From contig CM032228.1 of NCBI GenBank assembly GCA_019009955.1, positions 6,888,001-6,952,000 of the forward strand: a stretch of DNA of 64,000 nucleotides, read 5' to 3'. The translations under genes were made by a program, and so were the position numbers. This stretch comes from Riptortus pedestris. Lineage: Eukaryota; Arthropoda; Insecta; Hemiptera; Alydidae. Of this stretch, positions 1-30,232 are shown in pieces. The notes beneath the pieces were generated by a model. That model had not been told where the DNA came from and made no database searches. It saw only the letters and a list, made by a program, of their open reading frames with translations. How positions within the stretch are numbered: the stretch's first letter is position 1; each line of letters opens with the position of its first letter.

Positions 1-719
1 CATTTTGTTTTAAACATGTTTACAGGGCTTTAACAAATTTCTTGCTAGCTATGAATTTTTTGTGAATGTATGTCTATTGCTACCAGTAATTTCACTATCT
101 CATTTTTTCCTTATATTTTTAACATTTGAGTAATTTTTACTTGTACCCTTGATAGTATACGCTTCCGTTTTGTTCCCCTAAAGGAAACAGCTGATTTCAT
201 TGATAACACTCATAAGAGATAACTCTTTGCAGTATTTAAAATAGGCATTAACTCAACTCGTTTCCTGTGTCTATGAATCACAAGGTCAAGTTTATTGAGG
301 AAAAAATTAAAACAAATTTGAGTGTATCAAAAATTTAAATATGAAAACGGGTAATTTCTTACGAAAAAATGTACATTACATTTGCTTTGTAATCGCAGGA
401 ATATGGAAAATTAATATCAATTATGGAAGAAACAAAAAATAATTTTAAGGAAGAAATGAAAAGATTTTATAATCTAAAATGTTCTTCCTCTTTCTATTGT
501 CTATATAAAAACTTTAAAAAAAAAAGAAGACTAATCTACCTTTACATTTTCAAGTAAAGTGGAAGTTAATTTTGTCGTAATAATATAACACAGCTATAGT
601 ATAACTAGATAAATAGGTTTACAATGTATTCAAACAGAAACAAAGTATAGCAAAGCCACTGTCTATTTCTAACTGGATATTTCATAATAAAAATGTGTTT
701 TTCTTTTCCCAAGTGTGGG

Positions 720-1260
720 TATGACACTTACTGAAGGCTGAAAACAAGAAAAAAATTAATAACTCACTTTATATTTGAGTTATGAATAAATGCATTGACA
801 ATTGTAGAGCATCAACATTTTAACAAGATTAGTTCTATAAAAGTTTTCAATCCGAATCATCATAACTCAGATATTTTGAATTTTCAAAAAAACCCCTCTA
901 GTCCTTGCCCAATTTCAGTCATTTACAAATATGAACAGAGTTGCGATCTGGCTGCAGCAAGAGGCAGTGGAAGCTGTAAAAATAAGAACTCCCACATCCA
1001 AATCACTGACAAAGAATTCAGGAAGGGTTTCACCAACAATCGACTCGACTCAAAATTTAATTATGTATAAATTTATTTATAATCAAATATGCATATATAA
1101 ACCCCCAAACCTGAACATGTCATATTAACAATAAGCTATTATATAATGGACCACTTCATTCCAGGGTTAAATACCAAATATGGTTTTCATTGATCTATAT
1201 CTTTGTGATTCAGATGCAAGTACATCATGTGATCAATTATGATTATTTTTTGTTGATAAT
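720..1260. repeat. Old, diverged fragments of the Helentron-like family
   Basis: 795-930 matches, with many differences, the minus-orientation interior of the dominant repeat (tracts like TTTACTGAAGGCTGAAAAC, AACCCC, ATTTCAGTCATT). 1095-1200 matches the opposite orientation (ATAAGCTATTATATAATGG). Oldest layer of the family. Confidence 0.5.
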
Positions 1261-1317
1261 GTTATTTGATCTATATCTGTGTTTATTTGATCTATATTAT
1301 ACAAGATTTTTTCTCTC

Positions 1318-1433
1318 TCTCCGATTAAGGGAAATCAGCTATTGAGGTCGTACTCATGACGCAATTTTCGAATTTTTATTCAAATGTCCATTGATCCTAT
1401 CTAGTAGATGATGAAAATGGGGCCTGTTCAAAA

Positions 1434-1493
<60 letters not shown>

Positions 1494-2142
1494 CAGGAGG
1501 AGGGAGGTTTAGAGAGGGAGAATTTTGAAAAATTGAAATATCTCCGTTACCATAAGTCGGATTGAAAAAGTGTATAGAATGAATCTTATTGAAAACTAAA
1601 TGTACTATAAATATTGTTATATACATATATTCTCTATCTTGAATATTAACAGAGATATTTGAATTTTTCTTAAGTGTGTGCGGATAACGGACGAGATGAG
1701 ATCGGGTATTGTCGTAAATTTCTGGATTAGTTCGGCTGTTTCCGTATTTCTGTTCATCTGCCCCCCCCCTTCTTTAGTTCTTGGACTACTAAAATTTGAG
1801 TTATTAAAATATAAATTATTCTGATTCATTGTAAATTGTAGTATTAGATATAGTAAATAATTTCTAATAAAGTTAATGTGTTATATTAAGATTTATATTA
1901 GTAATGGTTTTTCTTTCTGGTGAAGTATATGTCTATCTGTTCAGCTCTGAGTGGTTGGCAGACCTATTTATTTACAATTCAGAAGCCGTTTCCGTTGGGA
2001 GCTTATTAAAATGAAATGAATGATTTCTCATTACCGTTTGTATTTACTCACGGTTCTGTTAAGTGTTACCAGTATGCAGATTTCTCTATTGTTAAACCGC
2101 TTGGGAAATCTGCTTAGTTTATGCAGCCCCTGCGTGACTGAC
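1318..2142 (+). mobile_element. Helentron-like (HINE) copy, plus orientation
   Basis: Begins at the degraded 5' palindrome (GATTAAGGGAAATCAGCTATTG), carries the (TA)n tract at 1437-1490, and ends with the subterminal GGGAAATCTGCTTAG, the hairpin and GTGACTGAC. Lies in the SNX29 intron before exon a. Confidence 0.8.
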
Positions 2143-2350
2143 TTTTCTATAAAGGGTGTTTATATTTTTTATTAGTCTTCATGTGGCGTTCTGCCCAGAT
2201 GAATCGGCATAATGACATTCTAGGTTTAATTACCAACACTCCTGAAGATGTTATCATCGAACGTGTCTTTACAACCTTTTCCTAGCATCTTTTACATTTA
2301 TGGTAATAATCGTTTCTATGCCTGTTGATATGTTGTTGTAATGTTTTCAG

Positions 2351-19878
<17,528 letters not shown>

Positions 19879-21438
19879 TATTTCATCAACTCTTATTATG
19901 TGATTATTATATTAAATTTTGTATAGCTGTATTAATTTTAAATAATTTCTTTTAATATCGAACAGATTATTGTTAATATAGTGAAACACTCTCTCTTTAT
20001 AATTAATATTTGTTTAGAATGCTTCTTTTTAATGAATCTTAATGAAGTATGACCAAACTCGCAATGAGTAGCTTCGGTGGAAATATATTTTCTCTTTAAC
20101 GAATTATATAACGTTTATTTTAATAATTTTAAATCAGTAAAAATTTGTAGAATTGAAGTTGATTTTTATAAGTTCTTTTCAAAGTTTATTACGTTAAACT
20201 ACTATTTCTTCATAAATCTTAAATGTCGAACTATATTTCTCAAATTAAATATATTCAGGGGAAATTCATAAAGATAGCCATTTTGTTTGAATATAGTTTT
20301 TTTTTTTTTCTAGCACAATTGAATTATCCACCTATTATTTTTATTATTCTCGGTCGATTATTGCATAATAAAAACAATATGTCAAGTAGCATACACATTT
20401 GTTTTTAACCTTTTTTTATATGGGTAAAATAAACAAACAACGGGCTAACAGTCAGTGTGAAAATTATAAGGGTCCTTTTAGAAAGCTGGCAGACCTTCAA
20501 AAACCAACCTTCATAGTTATAAACATCTTTACATTTACTTTTTTTCTGTGCCTAAATAATTCCCACCAACTTTTCACAAATCATAATACAAGCTTCATCG
20601 CTGTATTCTAATCTGTGAATGCTTCTCTTCTTGCTTTTGATCTACACTCAATTTTATTTTATTTTTGTCTATGTTTATTTTAGTCAATTTTTACTCGAGA
20701 GAGTGTTTTACTATTTGTATTGTTGTTAGTTTAATAAGATTTATTTATTTACTAGTTATCTGTACTTGTTAGCGACTATATTTAGCAACGTACATTCCTA
20801 TGATATGCAAATGCTTTTCATTGCAGACAAGTAATACTATATAATAAGTAGCATGTAAATGCATTTAATCAAATTATATAAATAATGTTATTTTTATATT
20901 TAAAATGGGATCAATTATTCTTCGTTGAAACTAGGCCTTGTGCCGATTATTAAAAGAAGTAAAACTGATTACTCAATATTGTGAAATGCGATGAACTTTC
21001 CTGGTAAAATTATTTTGTAAACTATTCCTCCTTCTATGAAAGTATGAAGAATCCTGATTATATAATGGAGAATTGAAAAGAAATTTGCATATGCCACCAT
21101 GGATTAAATTCATAAGATGTTGTGGTAGATGACCTACTTTCATTGAAATACATATTAAATTTAGGAAAATGATAAATTACAATTACACCAGATACAATGT
21201 GTATTACAATAACTAAAAAAAAAAATCAATTTTATTTGATAAACGTTAAAACTGTAAAAATTGTTTAGTTTAGTTTACTTTATCAAAAAAAAAAAAAAAA
21301 AAAAAAAAAAAAACATAAAATTTCCCATAACTTCCCCGGTAAAATTATGTTATTCAAAATCCTATTCTTTACCAAATTTTAAAAAGTAATGGAATGATCA
21401 GTTATTACAATAGTGAATAATTCTTATTTATTTCACAG
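19879..21438. other. Presumed SNX29 3' region, no other feature
   Basis: AT-rich, no coding signal or recognised repeat apart from a 30-bp poly(A) run at about 21284-21313. Confidence 0.4.
20367..20433 (+). promoter_or_regulatory. Candidate SNX29 polyadenylation signals
   Basis: AATAAA hexamers at 20367-20372 and 20428-20433 lie about 0.5 kb after the SNX29 stop. The hexamer is common in this AT-rich DNA, so these are only candidates. Confidence 0.25.
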
Positions 21439-21568
21439 TGCTCTTAAGGATGCTTCTTTAGATAATTGGTGTTTTACTCTTCAGGTAATTGAATATGTTT
21501 TGTACTACAATATTAGCAATGAGCTTGATAAAATAAATTCTAGCATTGGAATAATGAACTCTATTTAA
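21439..21568 (+). other. Possible alternative SNX29 terminal exon
   Basis: An acceptor (TTTATTTCACAG) ends at 21438. From 21439 the sequence continues the phase-2 end of exon i (GG|T GCT CTT AAG) for 42 more open codons to TAA at 21566-21568 (ALKDASLDNWCFTLQ...). An internal GTAATT donor follows CTTCAG at 21484. No homology is recognised; only splice phase and openness support it. Confidence 0.3.
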
Positions 21569-21858
21569 TGATTTTGTATATTATATGTTTAAAAGAGAGA
21601 AGAGGATATACATTATAAAATAATCTGTGTAATATTGCGTTGATGTTTTATGTATAATTAAATTGAATATGCTTTTGTCATTTATTGAAAATTAGTACTA
21701 ATTAAACATGTATATTAATCAGTTTATCAGTTCAAATAAATATTTATTTTTTTAAGTAGCCTATACATTAGAATTTTATTAAATTTTAGGTTCATTGAAA
21801 GTGTATTATCTTGGACTGTAAATATGTTTTAGGAAATGAGATGTTGAAGATGTATGTA

Positions 21859-22320
21859 TTGGGTGTTTGAATTAGTCATTATTAATTTTTCCCTGATTTT
21901 GAATCATTCGTGTGGTTTTTAAGGGTTTATTAAATGTTGAAAAGTTCATGATTCAGCCAAATCTTGAAGCGTTTCTCATGAATCTTCATCAAGCAATGAC
22001 TCTAATTTTTCTCAATTCTTTTAAATTGAGCAAACCACTTCTGGGGACACATTTGCTCAGCTAGAGCATGCTCGCCATAAACATCCGCTAAACTTTGATG
22101 GCTTTCCGCTGTTTTTTTCATCATATTAAAGTAATAAAACACTATCCAGTATGAGGTTAGATAGATTTGATAAAGTAAAACGGTTAATTATTCTCGCTTC
22201 AACCAAACGACACACTAAAAACGAAGCCCGATAGGATAATGCTGAGGAGTCACACAATCAGTTGGAAAACTTAACTAGTAGCGCCATCTTTAAATCTTTC
22301 AAACTAATTCAAGTACCCAA
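21859..22320 (-). mobile_element. Mariner-derived deletion element, end to end
   Basis: TIRs TTGGGTGTTTGAATTAGT and, reversed, TTGGGTACTTGAATTAGT, with TA duplication (21857-21858, 22321-22322); 462 bp. The minus strand keeps a decayed transposase N-terminus (GEHALAEQMCPQKWFAQFK). Confidence 0.85.
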
Positions 22321-23071
22321 TACTTCAAACAATATTAATGAATGTCTATGATATTTGTTATTGTAAAAAAAAAAAAAAAAATATTAACCTTAATATTGAG
22401 AATCTAGTAAAACTTGTAATGAGGCAACAATAAACATCAGTTTTTCTCACCGTCCACTGAATAGACATCCATTGCAATCTTCTGGTAACAATGTGTAATG
22501 AGTCAAATTGAAAGCGGTTCAAAAAAATATACATACACACAATTCAGAAGGAGAATTAAATGTGAAAAAACTATTTAATATAATTATTATAAAATTCAAT
22601 GAATTAAAAGATTTGTATGAATTAGAAAATGTGATTGTTTTTCTCAACAATAATATTTTAAATAATAAAGGAGGAGGCAATAATGTTCCACTCACTTCTA
22701 AATTTCGTGTCCTGAATTTGAATGCTTAAATTTGTGCACAAAATTGATTTGGCTGTCCATTTTCATGTTTTCTGTTTGCTCCTTGATATTAGAATCATGA
22801 ATGAATTACTTCAATCCATTGATCAATTATTAGATGTTTCAATTAATTCATAGCGAATTTTTGAAAATTGAGGTCTTATTTATTTTAAAATGATTTTAAA
22901 TATACTATTCGAAGTATTGTTCATAACTAGCCACATCCTTTTCCCATATTTTTAGCAGCTTATGGATTCAACAACTGAATCCTTAAAGGAAGTCCTTCAG
23001 CCGACCCATTTTTTGCAATGTTCATAACAAGCACAGCATTGCTCCAACAGGCGATGAGTCATTGATAAAAA

Positions 23072-23869
23072 GTCTGTCACATAAGGGCTGCATAAACTAA
23101 GCAGATTTCCCACGGGAAGGTTTACAACAGATAAATCTATATACTGCTAACACCACCGTGAATGTTAAGGGAATAAATAAAAACTGTAATAAGAAATCAT
23201 TCAGTCAATTTACATGTTAATAGTTTCTACAACGGAAAGCATCTGAGTTGTAAACAAACAGGGCAGCCAACTTCGCAGCGCTGAATAGATAGGATTATTC
23301 TAGACTAGAAAGATAAACAATTAATGAAATATATCTGAATATAACATATTAATTTTATTGAAAACTATTTACTAAAACTATTGGAGTAATTTTAAATGAA
23401 TCAGAATAATTTTTATCTCAATCACTCAGATTTTAGTAATCCAAGAACAAAAGGAGGGGGGCAACAGAACGTATTTGTTTATATCTCGTATAATAAAGCT
23501 CTCTTGAAAACAATATTTGGTATTTAACCTTGTAATTATGTGGTTCATGATATAACTGCTTATTGTTAAAATGACACTAGTAGAAGTAGTGGTTTACTGA
23601 AAGCATAAGACATTAAAATCCAAACATCTCTGTTAATACTCATTACAATATGTATAGAATAATATTTATAGAAAATATAATTTGCAATAAGATTGTTTCT
23701 ATACAATTTTTCGATTCAATGAATAGTAACAGATTTTTTGAAATTCCTCCTCTCTAAACCCCCCCCTTCCCCCGTGATCTGATTTTAGCCATTAACGAAC
23801 TTAATCTTTATTTTTACATAATACAGCTAAATACCGAGTTTAGTAACAATTTAACAATAATTATAGATA

Positions 23870-23916
<47 letters not shown>

Positions 23917-23953
23917 CCTCAATAGCTGATTTCCCTTAAGGAAAATCTGCTAA
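23072..23953 (-). mobile_element. Helentron-like copy, near full length
   Basis: Left 3' end GTCTGTCACATAAGGGCTGC; (TA)n at 23876-23914; right 5' end GATTTCCCTTAAGGAAAATC then TGCTAAAA. The right part of the interior is deleted beside the (TA)n tract. Confidence 0.86.
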
Positions 23954-23989
23954 AAACAGTTGTCTCTTGGTTTCAATTCATATGGAATC

Positions 23990-24340
23990 GAATTTCCCTT
24001 TTGGTCCACCCCATTCGGCTTTTGGATCATTCCCATGGCTTCAGGTGTTTGCTGACTGTTGAAAAGTCAACAGCCCCAATGGTTCAGCCAAATCTTGAAG
24101 CGTTTCGCATGGTGTTTCTTCATCTTTGAATTTTGTTGGCTGCCCAGATCGTTTCCTGTCTTCCAGCTTAAAATTACCACTTTTAAACCGAGCTAACCAC
24201 TTCCGACCCATTTACTCAGTTAAAGCATCCTCTCCATAAACATCCACTAAAATTTGTTGGCTTTCGGCTGCGATTTTCTTCACGTCCAAGTAATGAAGAA
24301 GAACTCTACGTGAAACACACAAACTAATTCAAGTAACCAA
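23990..24340 (-). pseudogene. Mariner relic
   Basis: Minus strand encodes RKWLARFKSGNFKLEDRKRS then GQPTKFKDEE, the mariner helix-turn-helix region. The right end AACTAATTCAAGTAACCAA then TA matches the TIR of the copy at 21859-22320. Left end not found. Confidence 0.8.
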
Positions 24341-24349
24341 TACTATCAA

Positions 24350-26480
24350 TTGAGTGTACATAAGAAGTAGTACACTATGGTTGAGAATGTCATATGCTCC
24401 ATTGCATATCCTAAGTGTGTGGCAGGGCTTGGCTCTTCATGGCTTGTAGTAAAGTGATTGTAAATATGTGTATGCTTTTCCTATAGTAAATTTGTTACAT
24501 TTAAGTAATTTTTTAGTTACTTCTCTGGTAATATAGGGTTAAATAGAAGTGTTCGAAATTCTCTACTATATACCCAGAAGCTGCAAACATTTTTCTTATA
24601 TAAAAACTAAATAAATTATTAAATATCTGAAATTGTTTTTATTGAGTGAAAATAATTTTAACAGATATTATTGTGTTTTATTTAAATTACCGAGTTTCAG
24701 AGAACACTACTGTACGATTCGAAGGAATAGGAATTCATACCTGGACTCGAGTGGAATTTGTAGGTGAAATCTATCTGTGCTTAATTTTTTTACTTTATTA
24801 GCATAATATTTTCCAACATTTATTAATTTGAATTTTGGTGCATTTAAAATCAATTATCCTGCCAATTCTAAGCCGCCAGAGAGATGTTTCACTTAGATGA
24901 AGGTAATTAATCCCACAAAAAAATTCTTAATTTGTGCCACTCAACATGCAAAGCTACTACCACAATAAAAACATAACTTGGATTTTCCTCTTTACATCTC
25001 TTTCATGACTGCTGATTAAAGATTACACCAGATAGTTCACCCGTGTTTACTATTTGAGGAGACTCTATCTACTATCTCCCTCTTACAATATTAGCAGGTT
25101 TTTTTTTTTTGGAAAAAGCTATTGGATTTGGCCATATGATAAAATTCCTTCTTTCTTGCAAAATGTTTTTGTTAACAAAAGTTGATACTTTGTTCATTTC
25201 AAATCAAACATAATATATGGTTTTATTTAACTTTCTGCACATCAAATTTCTCTATGAACTTTTGTTTACGGAACGGTACGCATTTCTCATAAACCTCCTT
25301 CTTATCCAACTGTAAATCTGGGGCTTGATATTGGTTAATAATCTTGGATCTTTATGTGGGATTATATAATTAAGGCTTTCTTACTATTTTGCTCGAATAC
25401 AATTATGTAGGCTTTTCTAAGCTGCCCTTACCTCGACAATAAATCAGTTCATGCTTAGGCCAGATACATGTTTGATCTCGTGATAATGAAATTATTAAGT
25501 AATGAACTAATAGGCATATGCACTTGGCAACACACATATCAATTTTGTTGCTGATTGAAATATAAATTTTAGAATAATTATTGGGCTTCGTCAGTATTTC
25601 TGGTTTCCCGAGGTAGTAATCAAAATCAGATGCCTCCCACAAATGCAAGATATACATGCTATACAAATAAACAAAAAAGAAACGTGACATAAGGCCTATT
25701 CATTTACTCTTAAGATTAACCTGTCTATCTCTCCACCAAATTAAACCTAATTCTCTTTTTGGGAGATTAAAAAAAATTGATGACTGGAGAGAGACAAAGT
25801 GAAAAAGTCAAAATAACATAAAATCATACTTGTACACCAGAAAGGATTTCATATTTTTCTACTTCTGAAGAGTGTATTCATTTTTTTTTAATAACATTAG
25901 CTTATTGTTACCAGTTTTTTTACAATGGTTATTGATTACTGAAGCAACGTTACTTAAATTAATTTAACCCTCCATCAAGCACAATATTATTATCCATAGG
26001 ACTCTCTCCTCTTTCAGATGATGTTTATGAAATATTTTTTATGTCCATGTTAAAAAAATTAATATTTTTCTATAAAATGTATCATTTATTTATAAGAAAT
26101 TAAAAAATTCGAAAGTAGGAGTGGCAGAGAAAAGCAAAACGCTGCTTCAGAAAGCTTGCGAAATTAGATGCGTCCACCGTATCACACAACATGCTTTATG
26201 AATTTTAGAAATAAATATTGTTATTCTTTCTGAAACCCCAAAATTTGCATTTCTGCAGGAGAATACAAAATGCGTATCTCACAAGGGCAGATTTCTTCCA
26301 TGGTGGAATAACACACTGCTTTTACTTGCCGTGGAAATGCCTACCTTACCTTCGCTGCATAATCTTAGTAGATTTCCCGAGTGCCAGGCGCTCAATTGAT
26401 CTGACGCCATATATTCTTCATTTTTCCTCTAATAAGAACCCTATGTAAACAGGAACTCAAAATTTAATCTGGACATAAGA
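24350..26480. other. Intergenic, mostly featureless
   Basis: No supported gene. A 63-bp exon-like stretch (24701-24763) and a frame of 76 codons at 26218-26448 have no recognised homology. Confidence 0.4.
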
Positions 26481-26509
26481 TCCTTAGTGGCTGAGTTGGT
26501 CAAACTAAA

Positions 26510-26790
26510 ATTCACATTAGTAGGAGTGAATGTTTACAGAAGTCTTAAAAATAAAAAATGCAAATATATCGGTTAATATTCAAGTTAGTTTGTTAATTTT
26601 AGAAAATTAAAAGTGCTATATAAATCGTATAGCATTTTTTGATTTGTCTCAGAATGACAGAGATATTTCAATAATGGTTTTCACCCTTGTGGTTTGATTA
26701 CTTTTAGCGAGCTTGAACTTTGCTTTTATATGAAATGCTTAAATATCGGATTTCATAACAATCCAACAGAAATTTAAACATGAATTGTCT
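26510..26790 (-). repeat. Old Helentron fragment
   Basis: AAAAATGCAAATATATCGGTT, AATGACAGAGATATTTC and TGAAATGCTTAAATATCGG match the minus-orientation interior at low identity. Confidence 0.5.
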
Positions 26791-27639
26791 TCATGGCTGA
26801 TAATAATTTTGTAAAGGAATAGTTAAAATTTACTATAAATTCTTTTAATTTTTAAGAATTTGTGAACAAATGTATTACCTTTAAAAATGTATCAAACAAC
26901 TTGCTCATCTCCGGTCTAATTTATTCGTCATGCTTGGAAATCCTTTTTAAAATTGTGCCTCTTCTCACAAACTCTCATATATATATGTATATCCATCCAA
27001 ACTTATGATTTTCTCATATTTTTTGTTTATGTCTTATAGCTTTAATTTATTTTACCTTCAATTCTTTTTGAACAATTAATGGTGGTTAGTACAATAATAT
27101 ACATAATTAGATATAAGAACAACTATTGTATTTGAGGCAGGGATATTTGTAAAGCTTTTAAAACTGAAGTAGCCAGTTCCGAATCCTAGTCACCTGTTTT
27201 ATACTTCATGGGTACCTTCTAGGGCTCGATGGAATAAATAACAGAGGAAAACATGTAAACAATTTTATAAAATGTAGACAAATTATGTATAATGTATTTT
27301 AAAAAACAAATTTTATATAATTAACTATCTTGTAAAATTAATTAATTACGTAAGCTTTTGTTATTTATTTATTTTTTCTCTAAGAATGAAAATTAGATCT
27401 CTTATTTACTATTAATAAGAATACCAGGGAATGAAACAGATATTGCTAAATGATATGAACTTTTATCTTATTGTACCATCCTTAGTGTGACTATTATGGC
27501 CTAGTTAATTTTAACAATTTATTTAATGTGAATTTATCTTGTTATAAGCGCTGTAATACTATTTATACATGTTATTAGTAGAATTTAAAGATTAAAATTG
27601 TTATTTATTACAGAAATTGTGTTATGCACTTGTCCCTGT

Positions 27640-28280
27640 CATGTGAAGTCGTCCTATTTTCATTGACTTCAAAGCAGCTCATAATTCAGTTGAAATAAGC
27701 TGTTGGATGGAACTGGGGTTCCCACGAAATCTTGTCTGACTGGCAAAAGCGTCTCTCTCTCCCCTCCCTCTCCCTCTCTCTCAGTGATGTCAGCAGCAAA
27801 TGAGATAGGCTTGCAAGTAAACCAAGAAAAGACAAAGTAAATGACATTAAACTATAAACTACGCCTCAAAAGCAGCTTAACCGTAAGGGGCCTATCCTTC
27901 TCAAAAGTAGAAAGCTTCAATTACCTTGTAGCTACAGAAATCTCTATCAATGACTGTTTTACTGAAATCGACAGCAAAATAACTAGAGGCAACTGCGCTC
28001 TCTTCTTGAGCCTTGAGGTCAATAAAAATCTCAAGTGCTTTGAAAATAAGAATCTATAACTCCATTATCAAATCTGTACTGATGTATGGGTGTTAGACAT
28101 GAATGTTGACAGATACTCTGGAAACAAAGGTTGAAAAATCTGAGTGCAGGGATCTTAGAGGCATAATAGGCCCAAAGTGGAATGATGAATTGATGATGAG
28201 GATAGTGGAGAAGGAAGACAAAAGAAGAGAATATATCAGTAACGAATCGGTCAATTCTACAGGGCATGTAAGCTAAGAGA
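27640..28280 (+). pseudogene. LINE reverse transcriptase relic
   Basis: Successive frames read ANEIGLQVNQEKTK, MTLNYKLRLKSSLTVRGLSF, SKVESFNYLVATEISIND and a C-terminal GPKWNDELMMRIVEKEDKRR, the order seen at the end of LINE RT domains. Several stops and frameshifts; the catalytic box is not seen. Confidence 0.75.
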
Positions 28281-28574
28281 TTACAATAGGCAGGACATGT
28301 GTGTATGACAGTATTGATCTCATCTCACCAAATATTTTACATTTATAAGTATAATTTTGATGAGTAGAAGTGGGTGTTTACAGGTGGCTGAAAACAAGAG
28401 AGCATTGATAACTCATATATTTGAATATATTCTCTTATGAAATGAGTATATTTTTTTTGCCCTACATGTACCACCTACGTATGCCTCAGCAGGAGTAAAT
28501 CGGTCATAAGTTGAAATTTATTTTAACACATGTCCTAGAACACCTTCATCCTGTATATTATTATTTTTTATTTT

Positions 28575-28720
28575 TGTTTGTAATGTCACCACTTTATGCT
28601 ACAATCATTAATTGGGATGGAGTATCTTGAGGTTACCATCCTTTTTTAGCCAGAGTGGGACTAAGAGGATTTTATTTAACTAGCTGGTCTCAAAATAAAT
28701 TTCTATTGTCCAGCTGAGAA
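28575..28720 (-). mobile_element. Old SINE copy
   Basis: Reverse complement of the SINE body (GAGGTTACCATCCTTTTTTAG, CCAGAGTGGGACTAAG), diverged. Confidence 0.6.
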
Positions 28721-28796
28721 TCGAAGACTGCATTAGGAATTAATTTTCATTTATTCTTCAAGACAAATTAACACACTTATGTTCCCAAAACACAGG

Positions 28797-29010
28797 AGAA
28801 AGCCATGCGAGTTAAAGCGTTGACCTTAATCTCACATGGTAAACCTAGAGTGGTGAGTTTGATTCCCTCCTGGGCAAAGGAATTTATTTAGTGATGGAAT
28901 TCATTAAATTAAATCCTTAGTCCCACCCTGGCTAGAAAAGGGTGGTAATCTGTAGATAACCTGTCCCAATTAACCTTAGTTACAAAAAGTGGAAATTAAT
29001 AAATAATTTA
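28797..29010 (+). mobile_element. SINE copy with tRNA-like head
   Basis: The longest uninterrupted copy: GCCATGCGAGTTAAAGCG, then CTCACATGGTAAACC, a B-box-like GAGTTTGATTCCCTCC, then the body CCCACCCTGGCTAGAAAAGG ... CAAAAAGTGGAAATTAATAA. Head resembles a tRNA-derived Pol III promoter, but the A box is poor. Confidence 0.75.
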
Positions 29011-29019
29011 TACAGGAGA

Positions 29020-30230
29020 CTGGAAACACGAAAATATTGTACATTGTGTGGACTTACATAACAAAGACTTTTATGTTTAAGATTTCCCGAGAAATGCCAT
29101 TCATCTCATCTAGTATATTATACCTTGCTCCATTCAACTTTAGTAGAGTTGGATGTGCCTTTGTACATTAAAAATTAACTTTGGAAATCAATAGGTAATA
29201 TTCTACAGATAAGCTGATTTAATTTGCCTTAAAAATAAGATCAATTTTAAGCCAAAGTGCGAGTTGGGGCACATTTTATCACAGATCCAGGGGTAGTAAG
29301 AAATAAATCAAAAAAATAAAAAATTACAAGCTTTCGACTTCTGTTAGACAGGAGTTATGTTTGAAAGACATTGGTAATGTTAGGACTACAGGACTGGAGA
29401 CTACCCACTTCTGTCACTTGCTTACCCAGACAGAAACTTGAATTCATTTAAATTACAAACCAATAGAGAATTGCTCAGGAATAGACAAACCACAATGGAT
29501 ATCTGCTTAATTTATAATCATTCATGAAAGGTTCAAATTATTATCATAACTGAATATGAATAAAACTGTTATCATAAAATACATGTGCTTTATTATTTTA
29601 GACCTAGATTTTTATTTCCTAAATTTTAAATTAATTTAGCCCAGCCTATTTTTTTTTTTTTACTTATTTGAATTGAATTAAGTAAGCATTAATAAAATAT
29701 TAAATTTTAAATATGTATGCAAAATTAAATTAAAATGTATTGCTCAATGTATACTATTAAATGCAAGAGTGCAGCTATCAAATTCAAATAATAACAGGAG
29801 ATAATTTAAAAATACTAAAAAAATCATAGCTAGGTAATTTTTTGAGAACTGGAGGTTTTAGTTCAATGAAGTAGTTCAGGAAATCAAAATATTAAAACTA
29901 GCATTCCTATCTTATCTTGCTACCTTTAAGCTATAACCTCCTATTCAACTACAAACATAAACCTTGTTGTTTATTGAGCTTTTATCTCTGACAACACAAA
30001 ATGTAGAATATATAGAGAGGGTATGCAAGTTGTTTTTTAGATTCCTATGTATTTTTGACTTCCAATGAAGGAACGTACATTGGGAATTCAGCTCAGAACT
30101 CGGTAGGAAGAAGTAATAACAACAACAATGAAGCTGTTTTTATGAATTAATTTAATTTAACTCCTATATAAATATAATTACAAATACATAATTTTACATA
30201 TTTACATAAAACAATATAAAGATTAGTCTT
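29020..30230. other. Intergenic, no feature recognised
   Basis: AT-rich, many short homopolymers, no coding or repeat signal identified; probably includes the TAMM41 3' UTR at its right end. Confidence 0.4.
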
Positions 30231-30232
30231 TG

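Noticed and set aside
26..67. Possible upstream SNX29 exon (acceptor TTTACAG, GFNKFLASYEFFVN, donor GTATGT)
   Set aside because: 42 bp with no similarity to SNX29 that I can recognise; splice-like signals of this strength are common here.
1354..1626. Frames with long IYIYIY or VCVCVC runs (also 4080-4367, 4563-4760, 44884-45108, 55340-55576)
   Set aside because: Translations of (TA)n and (TG)n tracts inside repeats, not genes.
28797..28880. A functional tRNA gene
   Set aside because: Only a B-box-like motif and a weak head are present; no cloverleaf. It is the SINE head.
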